Shown here: piece by piece, positions 25,822 through 36,243 of the stretch
Layout of the letters: each line of letters begins with the position of its first letter
Numbering within the stretch: position 1 is the first letter of the stretch
NCBI GenBank assembly: GCA_020627885.1
Contig: JAHDGB010000003.1
Location: forward strand, 1-48,107
Length of the DNA: 48,107 nucleotides
From: Flavobacteriaceae bacterium
GTDB lineage: Bacteria; Bacteroidota; Bacteroidia; Flavobacteriales; Flavobacteriaceae
Reading direction: 5' to 3'
The notes under the pieces: generated by a model
Database searches by the model: none
What the model was told of the DNA's origin: nothing
The model's input: only the letters and a program-made list of their open reading frames with translations
Position numbers and translations under genes: made by a program

Positions 25822-27051
25822 TTGAATACGTTAAACAAACTTAAAATACTTAACGATCCAATTTACGGATTTATTACTATACCAAATTCGTCTATTTTCG
25901 ATTTAATCGAACATAAATACTTTCAACGCTTACGACGAATTTCTCAAATGGGAATGTCTTATTTGGTATATCCTGGAGCACATCATACTAGATTTCATCA
26001 TGCGATAGGATGTATGCATTTAATGCAAAAAGCAGTTAATGTCCTTCGTTTTAAGGGAGTTGCAATTTCTAAAAAAGAAGAAGATGCACTTTATATCGCA
26101 ATATTATTACATGATATTGGCCATGGTCCTTTTTCTCATGCTATGGAACATAGCATTGTAAATGGGGTGTCGCATGAAGCTATTTCCTTATTATTTATGG
26201 AGCAATTAAATAAAGAATTTAACGACGATTTAACATTAGCCATAAAAATATTTAAAGGTGAATACGAACGAAAATTTATGTGTCAGCTCATATCTAGTCA
26301 ATTGGATATGGACCGTTCAGATTATTTGAAGCGAGATAGTTTTTACACAGGGGTATCTGAAGGAAATATTAATAGTGAACGACTCCTTACCATGTTAAAT
26401 GTAAAAGGTGATGCATTAGTTATAGAAAGCAAAGGAATTTATAGCGTAGAAAAATTTTTATTAGCAAGACGTTTAATGTATTGGCAAGTGTATTTGCATA
26501 AAACCAGTTTAGTTGCAGAACAATTACTTATTCGTGTTTTAAAGCGCGCTAAAGAATTAGCAAAAGAAGGAGTAACATTAAATGCAAGTAAACCATTATC
26601 TTATTTTTTATATAATGAAACTAAATTGGATAATTTTAACACAAAATGTTTAGAAACATTTGCTAAACTAGACGATTATGATATTGTTTCAGCTATGAAA
26701 GCATGGCAATCTCACGACGATTTTGTGCTTAGAAATTTATGCGAAATGATTATTAATAGAGATTTGTTACAGATAAAACTTAAAAAGAAAAAAATAAAGA
26801 TAGAGCAATTAGAATTACAACGTAAAAAAATAATAGACATATATAATATTACTGCAAAGGAAGCCGATTATTTTGTGTTTACAGGCACTGTAACAAACCA
26901 AGCCTATCAACAAGAAAAACAAAAAATAAATATTTTATATAAAGACGGAAAAATAGAGGATATTGTTAAGGCATCAGACCAATTAAATTTAAAAGCATTG
27001 ACTAAACCTGTAACTAAATATTATATATGTTACCCAAAAGATAAACTTTAA
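25822..27051 (+). CDS. HD-domain phosphohydrolase (SAMHD1/dGTPase-like)
   Basis: The product has 409 residues. The start is a TTG at 25822, preceded by AAGGGG; the next in-frame ATG lies about 43 codons in and would remove the conserved [13 protein letters not shown] segment, so TTG is preferred. The HD site is visible: [14 protein letters not shown], then [16 protein letters not shown] (the HD pair), then [15 protein letters not shown]. This is the pattern of dNTP triphosphohydrolases and related SAMHD1-like enzymes. A coiled, Lys-rich region follows at about 315-335. It is divergent from porX (32 bp apart) and upstream of lpxD, an order conserved in flavobacteria. The substrate is not proven. 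Confidence 0.88.
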   Translation: MNTLNKLKILNDPIYGFITIPNSSIFDLIEHKYFQRLRRISQMGMSYLVYPGAHHTRFHHAIGCMHLMQKAVNVLRFKGVAISKKEEDALYIAILLHDIGHGPFSHAMEHSIVNGVSHEAISLLFMEQLNKEFNDDLTLAIKIFKGEYERKFMCQLISSQLDMDRSDYLKRDSFYTGVSEGNINSERLLTMLNVKGDALVIESKGIYSVEKFLLARRLMYWQVYLHKTSLVAEQLLIRVLKRAKELAKEGVTLNASKPLSYFLYNETKLDNFNTKCLETFAKLDDYDIVSAMKAWQSHDDFVLRNLCEMIINRDLLQIKLKKKKIKIEQLELQRKKIIDIYNITAKEADYFVFTGTVTNQAYQQEKQKINILYKDGKIEDIVKASDQLNLKALTKPVTKYYICYPKDKL

Positions 27052-27062
27052 GACATTTTTTC

Positions 27063-27070
27063 TATTTTTG
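27063..27070 (+). promoter_or_regulatory. -7 element (TATTTTTG) almost touching the lpxD start codon
   Basis: This is a perfect TAnnTTTG match that ends six bases before the lpxD ATG (27077). In Bacteroidetes transcription starts a few bases after this element, so the transcript would have no leader or a very short one. No -33 TTTG is evident. Confidence 0.45.
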
Positions 27071-27076
27071 CGAGGC

Positions 27077-28105
27077 ATGAATTTTACAGCAGAACAAATA
27101 GCAGGAATTTTAGAAGGTGAAATTGTTGGAGACCCACAAATTGAAGTTTCAAAATTATCTAAAATAGAAGAAGGGGAAAAAGGCTCTTTAACCTTTTTAG
27201 CTAACCCTAAATACACACCATATATATATACAACAAATGCATCTATAGCTATTGTTAATAAAGATTTTATTCCCGATCAGGAATTGTCTGCAACACTAAT
27301 AAAAGTGGATGATGCTTATCAGTCTTTTTCGAAATTATTGGAGTATTATAACCAAATAAAACTTAATAAAAAAGGAATAGAACAGCCTTCATTTATTGCA
27401 GAAAATGTAATAATAGGTAAAGAGGTTTATATAGGTGCATTTACATATATAGGACAGAATGTAACTATAGGAGATAATGTAAAGATTTTTCCAAACTCTT
27501 ATATTGGGGATAATGTAGTAATTGGGAATGACACTGTGTTATTTTCTGGTGCTAAAATATATTCAGAATGTCATATAGGTAATTATTGTGTTATTAATTC
27601 GGGCGCAATAATTGGAGCAGATGGTTTTGGATTTGTACCTAATGATGAGGGGGGCTATGACAAAGTGCCACAAATTGGAAATGTTATAATAGAAAATTTT
27701 GTAGATATAGGAGCGGCTACAACAATTGATAGAGCGACTTTAGGATCTACAATTATAAGACAAGGTGTAAAATTAGACAATCAAATACAGATTGCTCATA
27801 ATGTAGAAATTGGGAAAAACACAGTCATCGCTGCACAAGCTGGTGTAGCAGGTTCGACTAAAATAGGAAGTAATTGTCAAATAGGTGGCCAAGTAGGAAT
27901 AGCAGGGCATCTAACCATAGGTAATGGGGTGAAAATCCAAGCACAATCCGGAATTGGTCGTAATGTTAAGGATAATGAAATACTTCAAGGTTCTCCGTCT
28001 TTTGCATATGGCGATTGGAATAAATCTTATGTCTATTTTAAAAACTTACCTAAGCTAGTTAAAACAGTAAATGATTTAGAAAAAAAAGTAAATGGCAATA
28101 ATTAA
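27077..28105 (+). CDS. lpxD: UDP-3-O-acylglucosamine N-acyltransferase (LpxD)
   Basis: LpxD adds the second 3-hydroxyacyl chain to the lipid A precursor. The product has 342 residues from the ATG at 27077; a TTG nine bases upstream is in frame but overlaps the promoter. The N-terminal uridine-binding domain includes [31 protein letters not shown] (given here as a known landmark at residues 17-47). Left-handed beta-helix hexapeptides follow. Both catalytic His are present: [11 protein letters not shown] (matching E. coli His239) and GIAGHLTIG (His276). The helical C-terminus has [14 protein letters not shown]. It heads the lpxD-lpxC/fabZ-lpxA block and overlaps the next gene by 14 bases. Confidence 0.95.
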   Translation: MNFTAEQIAGILEGEIVGDPQIEVSKLSKIEEGEKGSLTFLANPKYTPYIYTTNASIAIVNKDFIPDQELSATLIKVDDAYQSFSKLLEYYNQIKLNKKGIEQPSFIAENVIIGKEVYIGAFTYIGQNVTIGDNVKIFPNSYIGDNVVIGNDTVLFSGAKIYSECHIGNYCVINSGAIIGADGFGFVPNDEGGYDKVPQIGNVIIENFVDIGAATTIDRATLGSTIIRQGVKLDNQIQIAHNVEIGKNTVIAAQAGVAGSTKIGSNCQIGGQVGIAGHLTIGNGVKIQAQSGIGRNVKDNEILQGSPSFAYGDWNKSYVYFKNLPKLVKTVNDLEKKVNGNN

Positions 28106-29498
28106 AACTAAAGTCAAGCAAAAAACAATAGAAAATGAAGTTTCTTTAAAAGGTGTAGGTTTACATACAGGGACTGAAGTTTCTTTAACATTTAAGGCGG
28201 CTAACCCTAATTCAGGCTTTTCATTTAAGCGAATAGATTTGGAAGGAAGCCCAGTAATTGAGGCAGATGCAACATATGTAACTAATACACAACGTGGTAC
28301 TTGTTTAGAAAAAAATGGAGTTATAATACAAACTTGTGAGCATGTTTTAGCAGCATTAGTTGGTTTAGATATAGACAATGTAATAATAGAGTTAAATGCT
28401 TCTGAGCCCCCAATAATGGATGGTTCTTCAAAGTTTTTTGTAGATGCAATCGAGAAAGCAATAATTATTGAGCAAGAAGAGTACCGAGAAGAATATGTTG
28501 TAACAGATGTTGTTTCATATACAAATGAAGAAACAGGAAGTGAGATATTAGTAATGCCTTCTCAAGAGTACCAAGTTACGACTATGGTAGATTTTGGCAC
28601 GAAAGTTTTAGGAACTCAAAATGCAACACTAAATAGTCTTTCAAAATTTAAAGATGAAATTGCATCTTCGCGTACTTTTAGCTTTTTGCATGAGTTAGAA
28701 AACTTATTAGAAAATGGACTAATAAAAGGAGGAGATCTTAATAACGCTATAGTTTATGTGGATAAAAAATTATCTACTGATACTATGAAAAAACTTAAAG
28801 TTGCTTTTAAAAAAGACTCAATTTCTGTTAAGCCAAACGGAATATTAGATAATTTAACATTGCATTACCCAAATGAAGCTGCACGACATAAATTATTAGA
28901 TGTTGTTGGCGATTTAGCGCTAATTGGTACACGAATTAGAGGAAAAATAATAGCAAACAAACCTGGTCATTTTGTTAATACTCAATTTGCAAAAAAAATG
29001 TCAAAACTTATTAAGAATGAACGTCGTAATAATGTTCCAAATATAGATTTAAATCAAGATCCAGTAATGGATGTAAATCAAATAATGGATATGTTACCTC
29101 ATAGGCAGCCATTCTTGTTGTTAGATAAGGTTTTTGAAATTACAGACAACTCAGTTATTGGTATGAAAAATGTGACCATGAATGAGCCTTTTTTTGCAGG
29201 GCATTTTCCTGGTTCACCTGTGATGCCAGGGGTTTTAATTGTAGAAGCAATGGCCCAAACTGGAGGGATTTTAGTGTTGAGCACCGTGCCAGATCCTGAA
29301 AATTATTTAACCTTTTTTATGAAAATTGATAAGGTTAAATTTAAAAAAATGGTAGTTCCAGGAGATACTTTAATATTTAAATGTACTTTAATAACACCAA
29401 TTCGAAGAGGAATATGTCATATGCAAGGTTATGCATATGCTAACGGAAAATTGTGTGCAGAAGCAGAGTTAATGGCGCAAATTAAAAAAGTAAAATAG
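28092..29498 (+). CDS. lpxC-fabZ: Bifunctional LpxC deacetylase / FabZ dehydratase
   Basis: The product has 468 residues fusing two enzymes. Residues 1-310 are LpxC, the zinc deacetylase that commits to lipid A synthesis: zinc ligands His84 (TCEHVLAAL), His266 and Asp270 (HKLLDVVGD), and the catalytic His293 in PGHFVN. Residues 325-468 are FabZ, the 3-hydroxyacyl-ACP dehydratase: [13 protein letters not shown], His371 in FAGHFPGSP and Glu385 in [11 protein letters not shown]. The fusion is typical of Bacteroidota. It joins two enzymes that compete for the same hydroxyacyl-ACP pool, so their ratio is fixed. The ATG overlaps the lpxD end, indicating coupling. Confidence 0.96.
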   Translation: MAIIKTKVKQKTIENEVSLKGVGLHTGTEVSLTFKAANPNSGFSFKRIDLEGSPVIEADATYVTNTQRGTCLEKNGVIIQTCEHVLAALVGLDIDNVIIELNASEPPIMDGSSKFFVDAIEKAIIIEQEEYREEYVVTDVVSYTNEETGSEILVMPSQEYQVTTMVDFGTKVLGTQNATLNSLSKFKDEIASSRTFSFLHELENLLENGLIKGGDLNNAIVYVDKKLSTDTMKKLKVAFKKDSISVKPNGILDNLTLHYPNEAARHKLLDVVGDLALIGTRIRGKIIANKPGHFVNTQFAKKMSKLIKNERRNNVPNIDLNQDPVMDVNQIMDMLPHRQPFLLLDKVFEITDNSVIGMKNVTMNEPFFAGHFPGSPVMPGVLIVEAMAQTGGILVLSTVPDPENYLTFFMKIDKVKFKKMVVPGDTLIFKCTLITPIRRGICHMQGYAYANGKLCAEAELMAQIKKVK

Positions 29499-29561
29499 AT
29501 TGAGAAAATTATTTAAGTGTTTCTATATATTAAAAGACATTAAAATTACTACTAACAAAAT

Positions 29562-30347
29562 ATGAATCAACCTTTAGCATATGTACATCCTGGAGCAAAA
29601 ATTGCAAAAAATGTAGTTATTGAGCCCTTTACAACAATAAATAATAATGTCATTATAGGAGAAGGTACATGGATAGGTAGTAATGTTACTATAATGGAGG
29701 GGGCTCGCATAGGAAAAAATTGTAATATTTTCCCTGGAGCAGTAATATCTGCTATACCTCAAGATTTAAAATATAATGATGAAGATACTCTTACGATAAT
29801 AGGGGATAATGTTACTATTCGTGAATGTGTTACGGTTAATAGAGGTACCACAGATCGTATGAAAACTGTTATTGGAGATAATTGTTTAATTATGGCTTAT
29901 TGCCATATTGCACATGATTGTATTGTGGGGAATAATTGTATATTCTCTAATAATAGTACGTTGGCAGGTCACGTAACTCTTGGTGAGTATGTTGTTTTAG
30001 CAGGAATGACAGCTGTACATCAATTCTGCTCTGTAGGGAACCATGCCTTTGTTACTGGAGGTTCTTTGGTACGTAAAGATGTGCCACCTTTTGTAAAAGC
30101 GGCAAGGGAGCCCTTATCGTATGTAGGAATAAATTCAGTAGGGTTAAGGCGTAGGGGTTATAAAACTGAAAAAATTAGAGAAATACAAAATATTTATCGT
30201 ATCCTATATCAAAAGCATTATAATAATACACAAGCTTCAGAGATTATTGAAGCAGAAATGGAAGCAACACCAGAGCGTGATGAAATTTTACAGTTTATTA
30301 AAAACTCTCACCGTGGTATTATGAAAGGATATTTTAAATCTAACTAA
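29562..30347 (+). CDS. lpxA: UDP-N-acetylglucosamine acyltransferase (LpxA)
   Basis: LpxA places the first 3-hydroxyacyl chain on UDP-GlcNAc. The product has 261 residues, the usual length. It is built from beta-helix hexapeptides: LAYVHPGAKIAKNVVIEPF, then IGEGTWIGSNV. The catalytic His lies in MAYCHIAHDCIVGNN (second His, matching E. coli His125). Typical family motifs are AISAIPQDLKY-like (VISAIPQDLKYNDE), VTVNRGT and GINSVGLRRRGY. The C-terminal helical region ends RGIMKGYF. It lies 63 bases after lpxC-fabZ and 20 bases before efp, so it belongs to one transcript. Confidence 0.96.
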   Translation: MNQPLAYVHPGAKIAKNVVIEPFTTINNNVIIGEGTWIGSNVTIMEGARIGKNCNIFPGAVISAIPQDLKYNDEDTLTIIGDNVTIRECVTVNRGTTDRMKTVIGDNCLIMAYCHIAHDCIVGNNCIFSNNSTLAGHVTLGEYVVLAGMTAVHQFCSVGNHAFVTGGSLVRKDVPPFVKAAREPLSYVGINSVGLRRRGYKTEKIREIQNIYRILYQKHYNNTQASEIIEAEMEATPERDEILQFIKNSHRGIMKGYFKSN

Positions 30348-30367
30348 GTAAATTAAAAAATTAAAAT

Positions 30368-30934
30368 ATGGCAAGTACATCAGATATTAGAAATGGTTTA
30401 TGCATAAAATATAATCATGATATTTATAAAGTAATTGAATTTTTACATGTTAAACCAGGTAAGGGCCCTGCATTTGTTAGAACAAAACTTAAAAGTGTTA
30501 CTTCGGGAAAAGTAATAGATAATACGTTTTCTGCTGGGCATAAATTAGATGATGTTCGTGTAGAAACACATAAGTTTCAGTACTTATATAATGAAGGAGA
30601 AACTTATCATTTCATGAATCAAGAAGATTATTCTCAAATAGAATTACAAAAAGCATCTTTAGACTCTCCAGGTTTAATGAAAGAAGGAGAGGTTGTTACT
30701 ATTTTAATTAATTCGGAAGATAGTATGCCGCTTTCTGTAGATTTACCAGCTAGTGTAATTTTAGAAGTTACAGCAACCGAACCAGGTGTAAAGGGAAATA
30801 CAGCTACTAATGCAACGAAACCAGCAACAGTTGAAACCGGCGCAACAGTTAATGTCCCTTTATTTATTAATGAAGGCGATAAAATAAAAGTAGAAACTAC
30901 AAAAGGAACATACAAAGAAAGAGTTAAAGAATAG
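30368..30934 (+). CDS. efp: Translation elongation factor P
   Basis: EF-P relieves ribosome stalling at polyproline stretches. The product has 188 residues with three beta-barrel domains. The tip loop VKPGKGPAFVRTKL carries Lys32 at the position modified in E. coli (Lys34); the flanking residues match the lysine type rather than the arginine type. The C-terminal signature LPASVILEVTATEPGVKGNT and FINEGDKIKVET are typical. It sits between lpxA and an lpxD-like gene, a conserved flavobacterial order even though the functions differ. The genes for the lysine modification are not in the window. Confidence 0.97.
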   Translation: MASTSDIRNGLCIKYNHDIYKVIEFLHVKPGKGPAFVRTKLKSVTSGKVIDNTFSAGHKLDDVRVETHKFQYLYNEGETYHFMNQEDYSQIELQKASLDSPGLMKEGEVVTILINSEDSMPLSVDLPASVILEVTATEPGVKGNTATNATKPATVETGATVNVPLFINEGDKIKVETTKGTYKERVKE

Positions 30935-31087
30935 AAAAGGGTATAAGCTTAGAGTTTATATGTTCTTATGTTAAAGACGTTTTATTTTGAGATTGTTTAG
31001 TATAAGGTTTTAGTATTTAAAATCTTTTTACAAAAGATTGTTTCCTTAAATAAATTTTAAACTGATAAATGAATACATTCAAAAAAA

Positions 31088-32023
31088 ATGAAATTCCCAA
31101 AACCATATACACTTAAAGAAATAGCAAATATAATTAAATGCGAATTTATAGGAGAAGAGTCATTTGTTGTTTTTGGTATGAATGAAATTCATGTAGTAGA
31201 GCCTGGAGATATTGTATTTGTTGATCATCCTAAATATTATGATAAAGCATTGCAATCTGAAGCAACTGTTATTTTAATTAATAAAAAGGTAGATTGTCCA
31301 AAAGGTAAAGCGCTACTTATAAGTAAGGATCCATTCAATGATTTTAATAAATTAACAAATCATTTTAAACCTTTTGTAGAAGCAAAAATTGCTGTATCTA
31401 AGACTTCTAAGGTAGGAAAAGGGACTGTCATACAACCCAATTGTTTTATTGGTAATAATGTAACTATTGGGAGTAATTGTGTTATCCATTCTAATGTATG
31501 TCTTTATGACGATACTGTAATAGGCGATAATGTTATTATACATGCAGGAAGTATAATAGGAGCTAGTGCTTTTTATTATAAAAATAGACCAGAAGGTTTC
31601 GACCAATTACAATCTGGTGGTCGGGTCGTAATAAAAGATAATGTGGATATTGGCGCGCTTTGTACTATAGATAGAGGAGTAACAGGAGACACAACAATAG
31701 GTAAAGGTTCTAAATTAGATAATCAAATACAAGTGGGGCATGATACTATCATAGGAGAAAAATGCTTAATAGCCTCTCAAACAGGGATTGCTGGATGTTG
31801 CATCATTGAAGATGAGGTAACGATATGGGGGCAAGTAGGAACTAATAGTGGTATTACAATTGGTAGCAAGGCTATTATTTTAGGACAAACGGGCGTTACT
31901 AAATCTGTAAAAGGAGGTAAAACATATTTTAGTACACCTATTCAGGAATCTAGAGAAAAATTAAAAGAATTAGTAGCCTTAAAACAGTTGCCATATTTAC
32001 TTAAATCCTTAAAAGAAAAGTAA
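31088..32023 (+). CDS. Second LpxD-like N-acyltransferase
   Basis: The product has 311 residues, about 30 shorter than the LpxD at 27077. It keeps the N-terminal LpxD domain ([29 protein letters not shown]) and the hexapeptide beta-helix. [12 protein letters not shown] keeps the first catalytic His, but the position of the second, in the true LpxD within GIAGHLTIG, reads GTNSGITIG, so that His is replaced by Gly. The middle contains [17 protein letters not shown], a loop different from canonical LpxD. It may act on a different acceptor or acyl donor, or be inactive. It follows efp after a 150-bp gap and precedes sucD. Family is firm, exact function open. Confidence 0.85.
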   Translation: MKFPKPYTLKEIANIIKCEFIGEESFVVFGMNEIHVVEPGDIVFVDHPKYYDKALQSEATVILINKKVDCPKGKALLISKDPFNDFNKLTNHFKPFVEAKIAVSKTSKVGKGTVIQPNCFIGNNVTIGSNCVIHSNVCLYDDTVIGDNVIIHAGSIIGASAFYYKNRPEGFDQLQSGGRVVIKDNVDIGALCTIDRGVTGDTTIGKGSKLDNQIQVGHDTIIGEKCLIASQTGIAGCCIIEDEVTIWGQVGTNSGITIGSKAIILGQTGVTKSVKGGKTYFSTPIQESREKLKELVALKQLPYLLKSLKEK

Positions 32024-32076
32024 ATTTTAAGAAGCAAAAGAGTTATTAAACACTTTAATAAATAAATTTATTAGCT

Positions 32077-32084
32077 TACTTTTG
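32077..32084 (+). promoter_or_regulatory. -7 element (TACTTTTG) for sucD
   Basis: This is a perfect TAnnTTTG match 76 bases before the sucD ATG, after the stop of the preceding gene. No clear -33 TTTG is present. It would give sucD its own promoter. Confidence 0.4.
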
Positions 32085-32159
32085 CTAGCAGAATTTTAAT
32101 AAGCAAATTTGCTTATATTAAATTTTAAATTGAATAAAAACATTTTATAACTTATAAGC

Positions 32160-33041
32160 ATGAGCGTTTTAGTAAATAAAGATTCAAAAATAATTGTTCA
32201 AGGTTTTACAGGTAGTGAAGGTACTTTTCACGCTGGTCAAATGATTGAATATGGGACAAATGTAGTAGGTGGAGTAACACCTGGAAAAGGTGGGCAAACT
32301 CACCTAGATAGACCTGTTTTTAATACTGTTCAAGAAGCTGTAGATAAAGTAGGAGCAGATACAACAATTATATTTGTACCGCCAGCATTTGCTGCTGATG
32401 CTATTATGGAAGCTGCAAATGCAGGAATTAAAGTAATTATTACCATTACTGAAGGTATACCAGTTGCAGATATGATAAAAGCTGCTGACTATATTAAGAA
32501 TAAAGATTGTCGATTAGTAGGTCCTAATTGTCCTGGAATTATTACTCCTGGCGAGGCAAAAGTTGGGATTATGCCAGGGTTTGTTTTCAAGAAAGGAAAA
32601 ATTGGGATTGTTTCCAAATCAGGAACATTAACTTATGAAGCAGCAGATCAAGTTGTAAAACAAGGGTTAGGTATAACTACAGCAATAGGTATAGGTGGAG
32701 ACCCAATTATTGGAACTACTACAAAAGAAGCTGTAGAATTATTAATTAATGATTCTGAAACAGAATGTGTCGTAATGATCGGTGAAATAGGTGGGCAGTT
32801 AGAGGCAGATGCTGCAAATTGGTATAAGGCTAGCGGAAGTAAAAAGCCAATTGTAGGTTTTATTGCAGGGGAAACAGCACCAGCAGGACGTACAATGGGA
32901 CATGCTGGGGCTATAGTAGGAGGAAGTGATGATACGGCTCAAGCAAAAAAGGCTATTATGAGATCTTGTGGTATTCATGTTGTTGATTCTCCTGCAGAAA
33001 TTGGTAAAAAAGTAGCCGAAGTATTACAATTAGTATCGTAA
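32160..33041 (+). CDS. sucD: Succinate-CoA ligase, alpha subunit
   Basis: SucD, with SucC, converts succinyl-CoA to succinate while making ATP or GTP in the citric acid cycle. The product has 293 residues, the standard length. The CoA-binding Rossmann start is KIIVQGFTGSEGTFHAGQM. The phosphohistidine is His248 in GRTMGHAGAIVGG. GPNCPGIITPGEAKVGIMPG is a family signature. The sucC gene is not adjacent, unlike in proteobacteria. A terminator follows about 70 bp downstream. Confidence 0.97.
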   Translation: MSVLVNKDSKIIVQGFTGSEGTFHAGQMIEYGTNVVGGVTPGKGGQTHLDRPVFNTVQEAVDKVGADTTIIFVPPAFAADAIMEAANAGIKVIITITEGIPVADMIKAADYIKNKDCRLVGPNCPGIITPGEAKVGIMPGFVFKKGKIGIVSKSGTLTYEAADQVVKQGLGITTAIGIGGDPIIGTTTKEAVELLINDSETECVVMIGEIGGQLEADAANWYKASGSKKPIVGFIAGETAPAGRTMGHAGAIVGGSDDTAQAKKAIMRSCGIHVVDSPAEIGKKVAEVLQLVS

Positions 33042-33108
33042 TTTTTTGAGTAAAAAAGGAGTTTAACATTTATTATGTTAAAGTATTCAAAATTATAAAC
33101 ATAAAATT

Positions 33109-33147
33109 AGTTCGTAAGTTATAAATTAGCTTGCGAACTTTTTTTTT
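33109..33147 (+). terminator. Intrinsic terminator after sucD
   Basis: AGTTCGTAAG (33109-33118) pairs with CTTGCGAACT (33130-33139) with one wobble, followed by about eight T. A second small hairpin, TTTAACAT/ATGTTAAA, lies just upstream at 33062-33081. Confidence 0.85.
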
Positions 33148-33187
33148 AAGTGACCTTAAAAATTAATTTTATTCAAAAAAAACAAAA

Positions 33188-36160
33188 ATGAACTACCAAA
33201 AATTATTCCTTGCTTTTGTTTTAGTGTTGTTAATATTTGGCTGTAAAAAAACAACTAATAAGGATGTATTACCTATTGTAACAGAGAAGCATAAAGACGT
33301 AAATGGTAATAGTTACGAAATTGTAAAAAGTGATCCAACAGGCTTACGATTGTATACTTTAAACAATGGTTTAAAAGTTTATTTAAGTAAAAACACAGAC
33401 GAACCCAAAATACAAACTTACATAGCTGTTCGAGCTGGTTCAAATTATGACCCTAAAGAATCCACAGGGTTGGCACATTACTTAGAGCATATGGTGTTTA
33501 AAGGAACAAGTAAAATAGGAACAGTAAACTGGGAAAAAGAAAAAACATATTTAGATAGAATATCTAAATTATATGAGCAACATAGAGCAGAACAAGACCC
33601 AGATAAAAAGTTAGCTTTGTACAAACAAATAGATAAAGTTTCTTTAGAGGCATCAAACTACTCTGTAGCGAATGAATATGATAAAATGGCAAGCTCTCTG
33701 GGTGCAACAGGAACCAATGCACATACTTGGTTTGAGGAAACAGTCTATAAAAATAAAATACCAGCAAACGAACTAGGTAAATGGTTATCCTTAGAAAAAG
33801 AGCGTTTTAGTGAACTTGTTTTACGTTTATTTCATACAGAGTTAGAAGCTGTTTTTGAAGAATTTAATAGGGGGCAAGATAATGATGGAAGAAAACGTTA
33901 TGCAGCAATGTTAGATGGATTATTTCCTAAGCACCCTTATGGTCAACAGAAAACAATAGGTACTGCAGAACATTTAAAAAACCCTTCTTTAGTTGATATT
34001 AATAATTATTTTAAAAAGTATTATGTGCCAAATAATATGGCTATGGTATTGGTTGGAGATATAGATTTCGATACAACTATACAGCAGGTAAATAAAACTT
34101 TTGGAAAACTAAAAAAGAAAGAGGTAACACATCCTGTATTGCCAAAAGAAGAACCGATTGAAAGTGTTATTACTAAAGAAGTATTTGGTCCAACCTCAGA
34201 AAGTATTTCTATTGCATTTCGCTCAGGTGGAGTAAATACAAAAGAACAAAAATTGGTAACCTTATGTGATATGATTTTGGCAAATGGGAAAGCAGGTTTA
34301 ATCGATTTAAATTTAAATCAAAAACAAGTGGTTCAAAAAGCTAGTTGTTCTCCTATGTTTTTAAATGACTATGGTTATCATTCATTTTACGGTACCCCAA
34401 AAGAAGATCAATCTTTAGATGAAGTTAAAGATTTAATTATGGCTCAGATAGAGTTACTTAAAAAAGGCGCTTTTGATGATTGGATGATAGAGGCTGTGGT
34501 AAATGATTTGAAAAAAAGCCAGTTGCAGAAATACGAAAATAGTACAGCATTGGCTTCAGCATATTACAATGCATTTATTCATCACGAAAAATGGGAAGAT
34601 AAAGTTAAGTTTTTAGATGATTTAAAAGTTATCACAAAAAAAGAACTTATCGATTTTGCAAACTCATTTTATAAAAACAATTATGTTGTAACCTATAAAA
34701 GAAAAGGAGAAGATAATACTATTGTAAAAGTTTCTAACCCAGGTATTACTCCGGTAAATTTGAATAGGGATAAATCTTCGCAATACATTAAAGATTTTAA
34801 TGTGATTAAGTCAAAACCATTACAGCCTTTATACGTTGATTATAATTCTTCTATAAAGCAAATCGAAACAAATAATGGCTTAAAAGTGTCTTATATAGAA
34901 AACAAAACGAATGATCTTTTTGATTTAAATATCATTTTTGATATGGGTAATGATCATGATAAAAAATTGGGACTTGCTGTTGGTTATTTAGAATATTTAG
35001 GAACAAATAAATATAATGCTGAAGAACTAAAAAAAGAGTTTTACAAATTGGGGATAGATTATTTTGTAAATACAGGGGGAGAGCAAACTTATGTTGGTTT
35101 AAAAGGATTAAAAGAAAATTTAGCCAAAGGTTTAGAACTATTAGAACACTTATGGGAAAATGCGGTACCAAACCAAGAGGCTTACGATAAGTACGTACAG
35201 TCTATTGCTAAAAGCAGACAAAATAATAAAACAAGTAAAAGGCGTATATTAAGATCTGGGTTAAGAAACTATTCAAAATATGGAGAAAACTCACGTTTAA
35301 GAAATATTATAAAAGTAAGCGCATTAAAAACTATTGACCCTCAAGAATTAGTTCGTATTATTAAAGGGTTAAAAAGTTATGGACAACGATTGTTTTATTA
35401 CGGAAAAGATATTGATAAGGCTGTTTCTGCACTTAATAAGTTTCATAACGTTCCTACGGTTTTAAAAGAGTATCCAGAAGCTAAAACGTATTTAGAAAAA
35501 GAAACTGGAGGTAATGTGTATTTTGTAGATTATGATATGGTACAATCAGAAATGATGTTTTTAGCTAAAGGAAAACCGTTTAAGGCAGAGAGTTTAGCAG
35601 CTTCTACGTTATTTAATGCATATTTTGGAAGCGGTTTATCTTCCATTGTTTTTCAAGAAATAAGAGAGTCAAAATCATTAGCATATTCGGCGTGGTCTAA
35701 CTATTCTACTGCAAGAAAAAAAGCTCATTCAAATTATGTTATGGCATATATAGGAACTCAAGCTAACAAAATGGATCAGGCAGTAGAAGCAATGATGGAT
35801 TTAATGAGTAATATGCCAGAGTCAGAAGATCAGTTTAATGCAGCAAAAAAAGCTGCTTTAAAGAAAATTGCTGCGCAGCGTATTACAAAATCGAATATCT
35901 TTTGGAATTATGAACGTTTGCAAAAACTAGGAATTAATAACGACAATAGAGAAGAAATATATAATGCAATTAAAGAAATGAAAATAGAAGATTTGCGTCA
36001 TTTCTTTAATAATAATATAAAAGGTGAAAACTATAATGTTATGGTAATAGGAAATAAAAAAGATGTTAATTTTAAAGCTTTAAGGAAGTTAGGTAAAGTG
36101 CAAGAAATGGATATCGATTATTTATTTAACTATGAAAAGCCTGAAGCTGTAAAGTTGTAA
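33188..36160 (+). CDS. M16-family metallopeptidase lipoprotein (two-domain, insulinase-like)
   Basis: The product has 990 residues. The signal MNYQKLFLAFVLVLLIFGCKK ends in a lipobox with Cys at residue 19. The inverted zinc motif HxxEH is His97-Tyr-Leu-Glu100-His101 in GLAHYLEHMVFKG, and the third ligand Glu is expected in ELEAVFEEFNRG. The second half (about 540-990) is the inactive partner domain with the 'SLAYSAWSNYS' type segment of M16 C-domains. The protein thus carries both halves of the clam-shell in one chain, like pitrilysin. Anchored in the periplasm or outer membrane, it probably degrades peptides entering the cell. It stands alone between the sucD terminator and the fabG promoter. 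Confidence 0.92.
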   Translation: MNYQKLFLAFVLVLLIFGCKKTTNKDVLPIVTEKHKDVNGNSYEIVKSDPTGLRLYTLNNGLKVYLSKNTDEPKIQTYIAVRAGSNYDPKESTGLAHYLEHMVFKGTSKIGTVNWEKEKTYLDRISKLYEQHRAEQDPDKKLALYKQIDKVSLEASNYSVANEYDKMASSLGATGTNAHTWFEETVYKNKIPANELGKWLSLEKERFSELVLRLFHTELEAVFEEFNRGQDNDGRKRYAAMLDGLFPKHPYGQQKTIGTAEHLKNPSLVDINNYFKKYYVPNNMAMVLVGDIDFDTTIQQVNKTFGKLKKKEVTHPVLPKEEPIESVITKEVFGPTSESISIAFRSGGVNTKEQKLVTLCDMILANGKAGLIDLNLNQKQVVQKASCSPMFLNDYGYHSFYGTPKEDQSLDEVKDLIMAQIELLKKGAFDDWMIEAVVNDLKKSQLQKYENSTALASAYYNAFIHHEKWEDKVKFLDDLKVITKKELIDFANSFYKNNYVVTYKRKGEDNTIVKVSNPGITPVNLNRDKSSQYIKDFNVIKSKPLQPLYVDYNSSIKQIETNNGLKVSYIENKTNDLFDLNIIFDMGNDHDKKLGLAVGYLEYLGTNKYNAEELKKEFYKLGIDYFVNTGGEQTYVGLKGLKENLAKGLELLEHLWENAVPNQEAYDKYVQSIAKSRQNNKTSKRRILRSGLRNYSKYGENSRLRNIIKVSALKTIDPQELVRIIKGLKSYGQRLFYYGKDIDKAVSALNKFHNVPTVLKEYPEAKTYLEKETGGNVYFVDYDMVQSEMMFLAKGKPFKAESLAASTLFNAYFGSGLSSIVFQEIRESKSLAYSAWSNYSTARKKAHSNYVMAYIGTQANKMDQAVEAMMDLMSNMPESEDQFNAAKKAALKKIAAQRITKSNIFWNYERLQKLGINNDNREEIYNAIKEMKIEDLRHFFNNNIKGENYNVMVIGNKKDVNFKALRKLGKVQEMDIDYLFNYEKPEAVKL

Positions 36161-36243
36161 TTATAGCTAGTATTTTTGATGAGACTTAATGGTTAAGTTA
36201 GAGATAAATAAAATGATACAATTAAATATAAATTGTGTCATTT

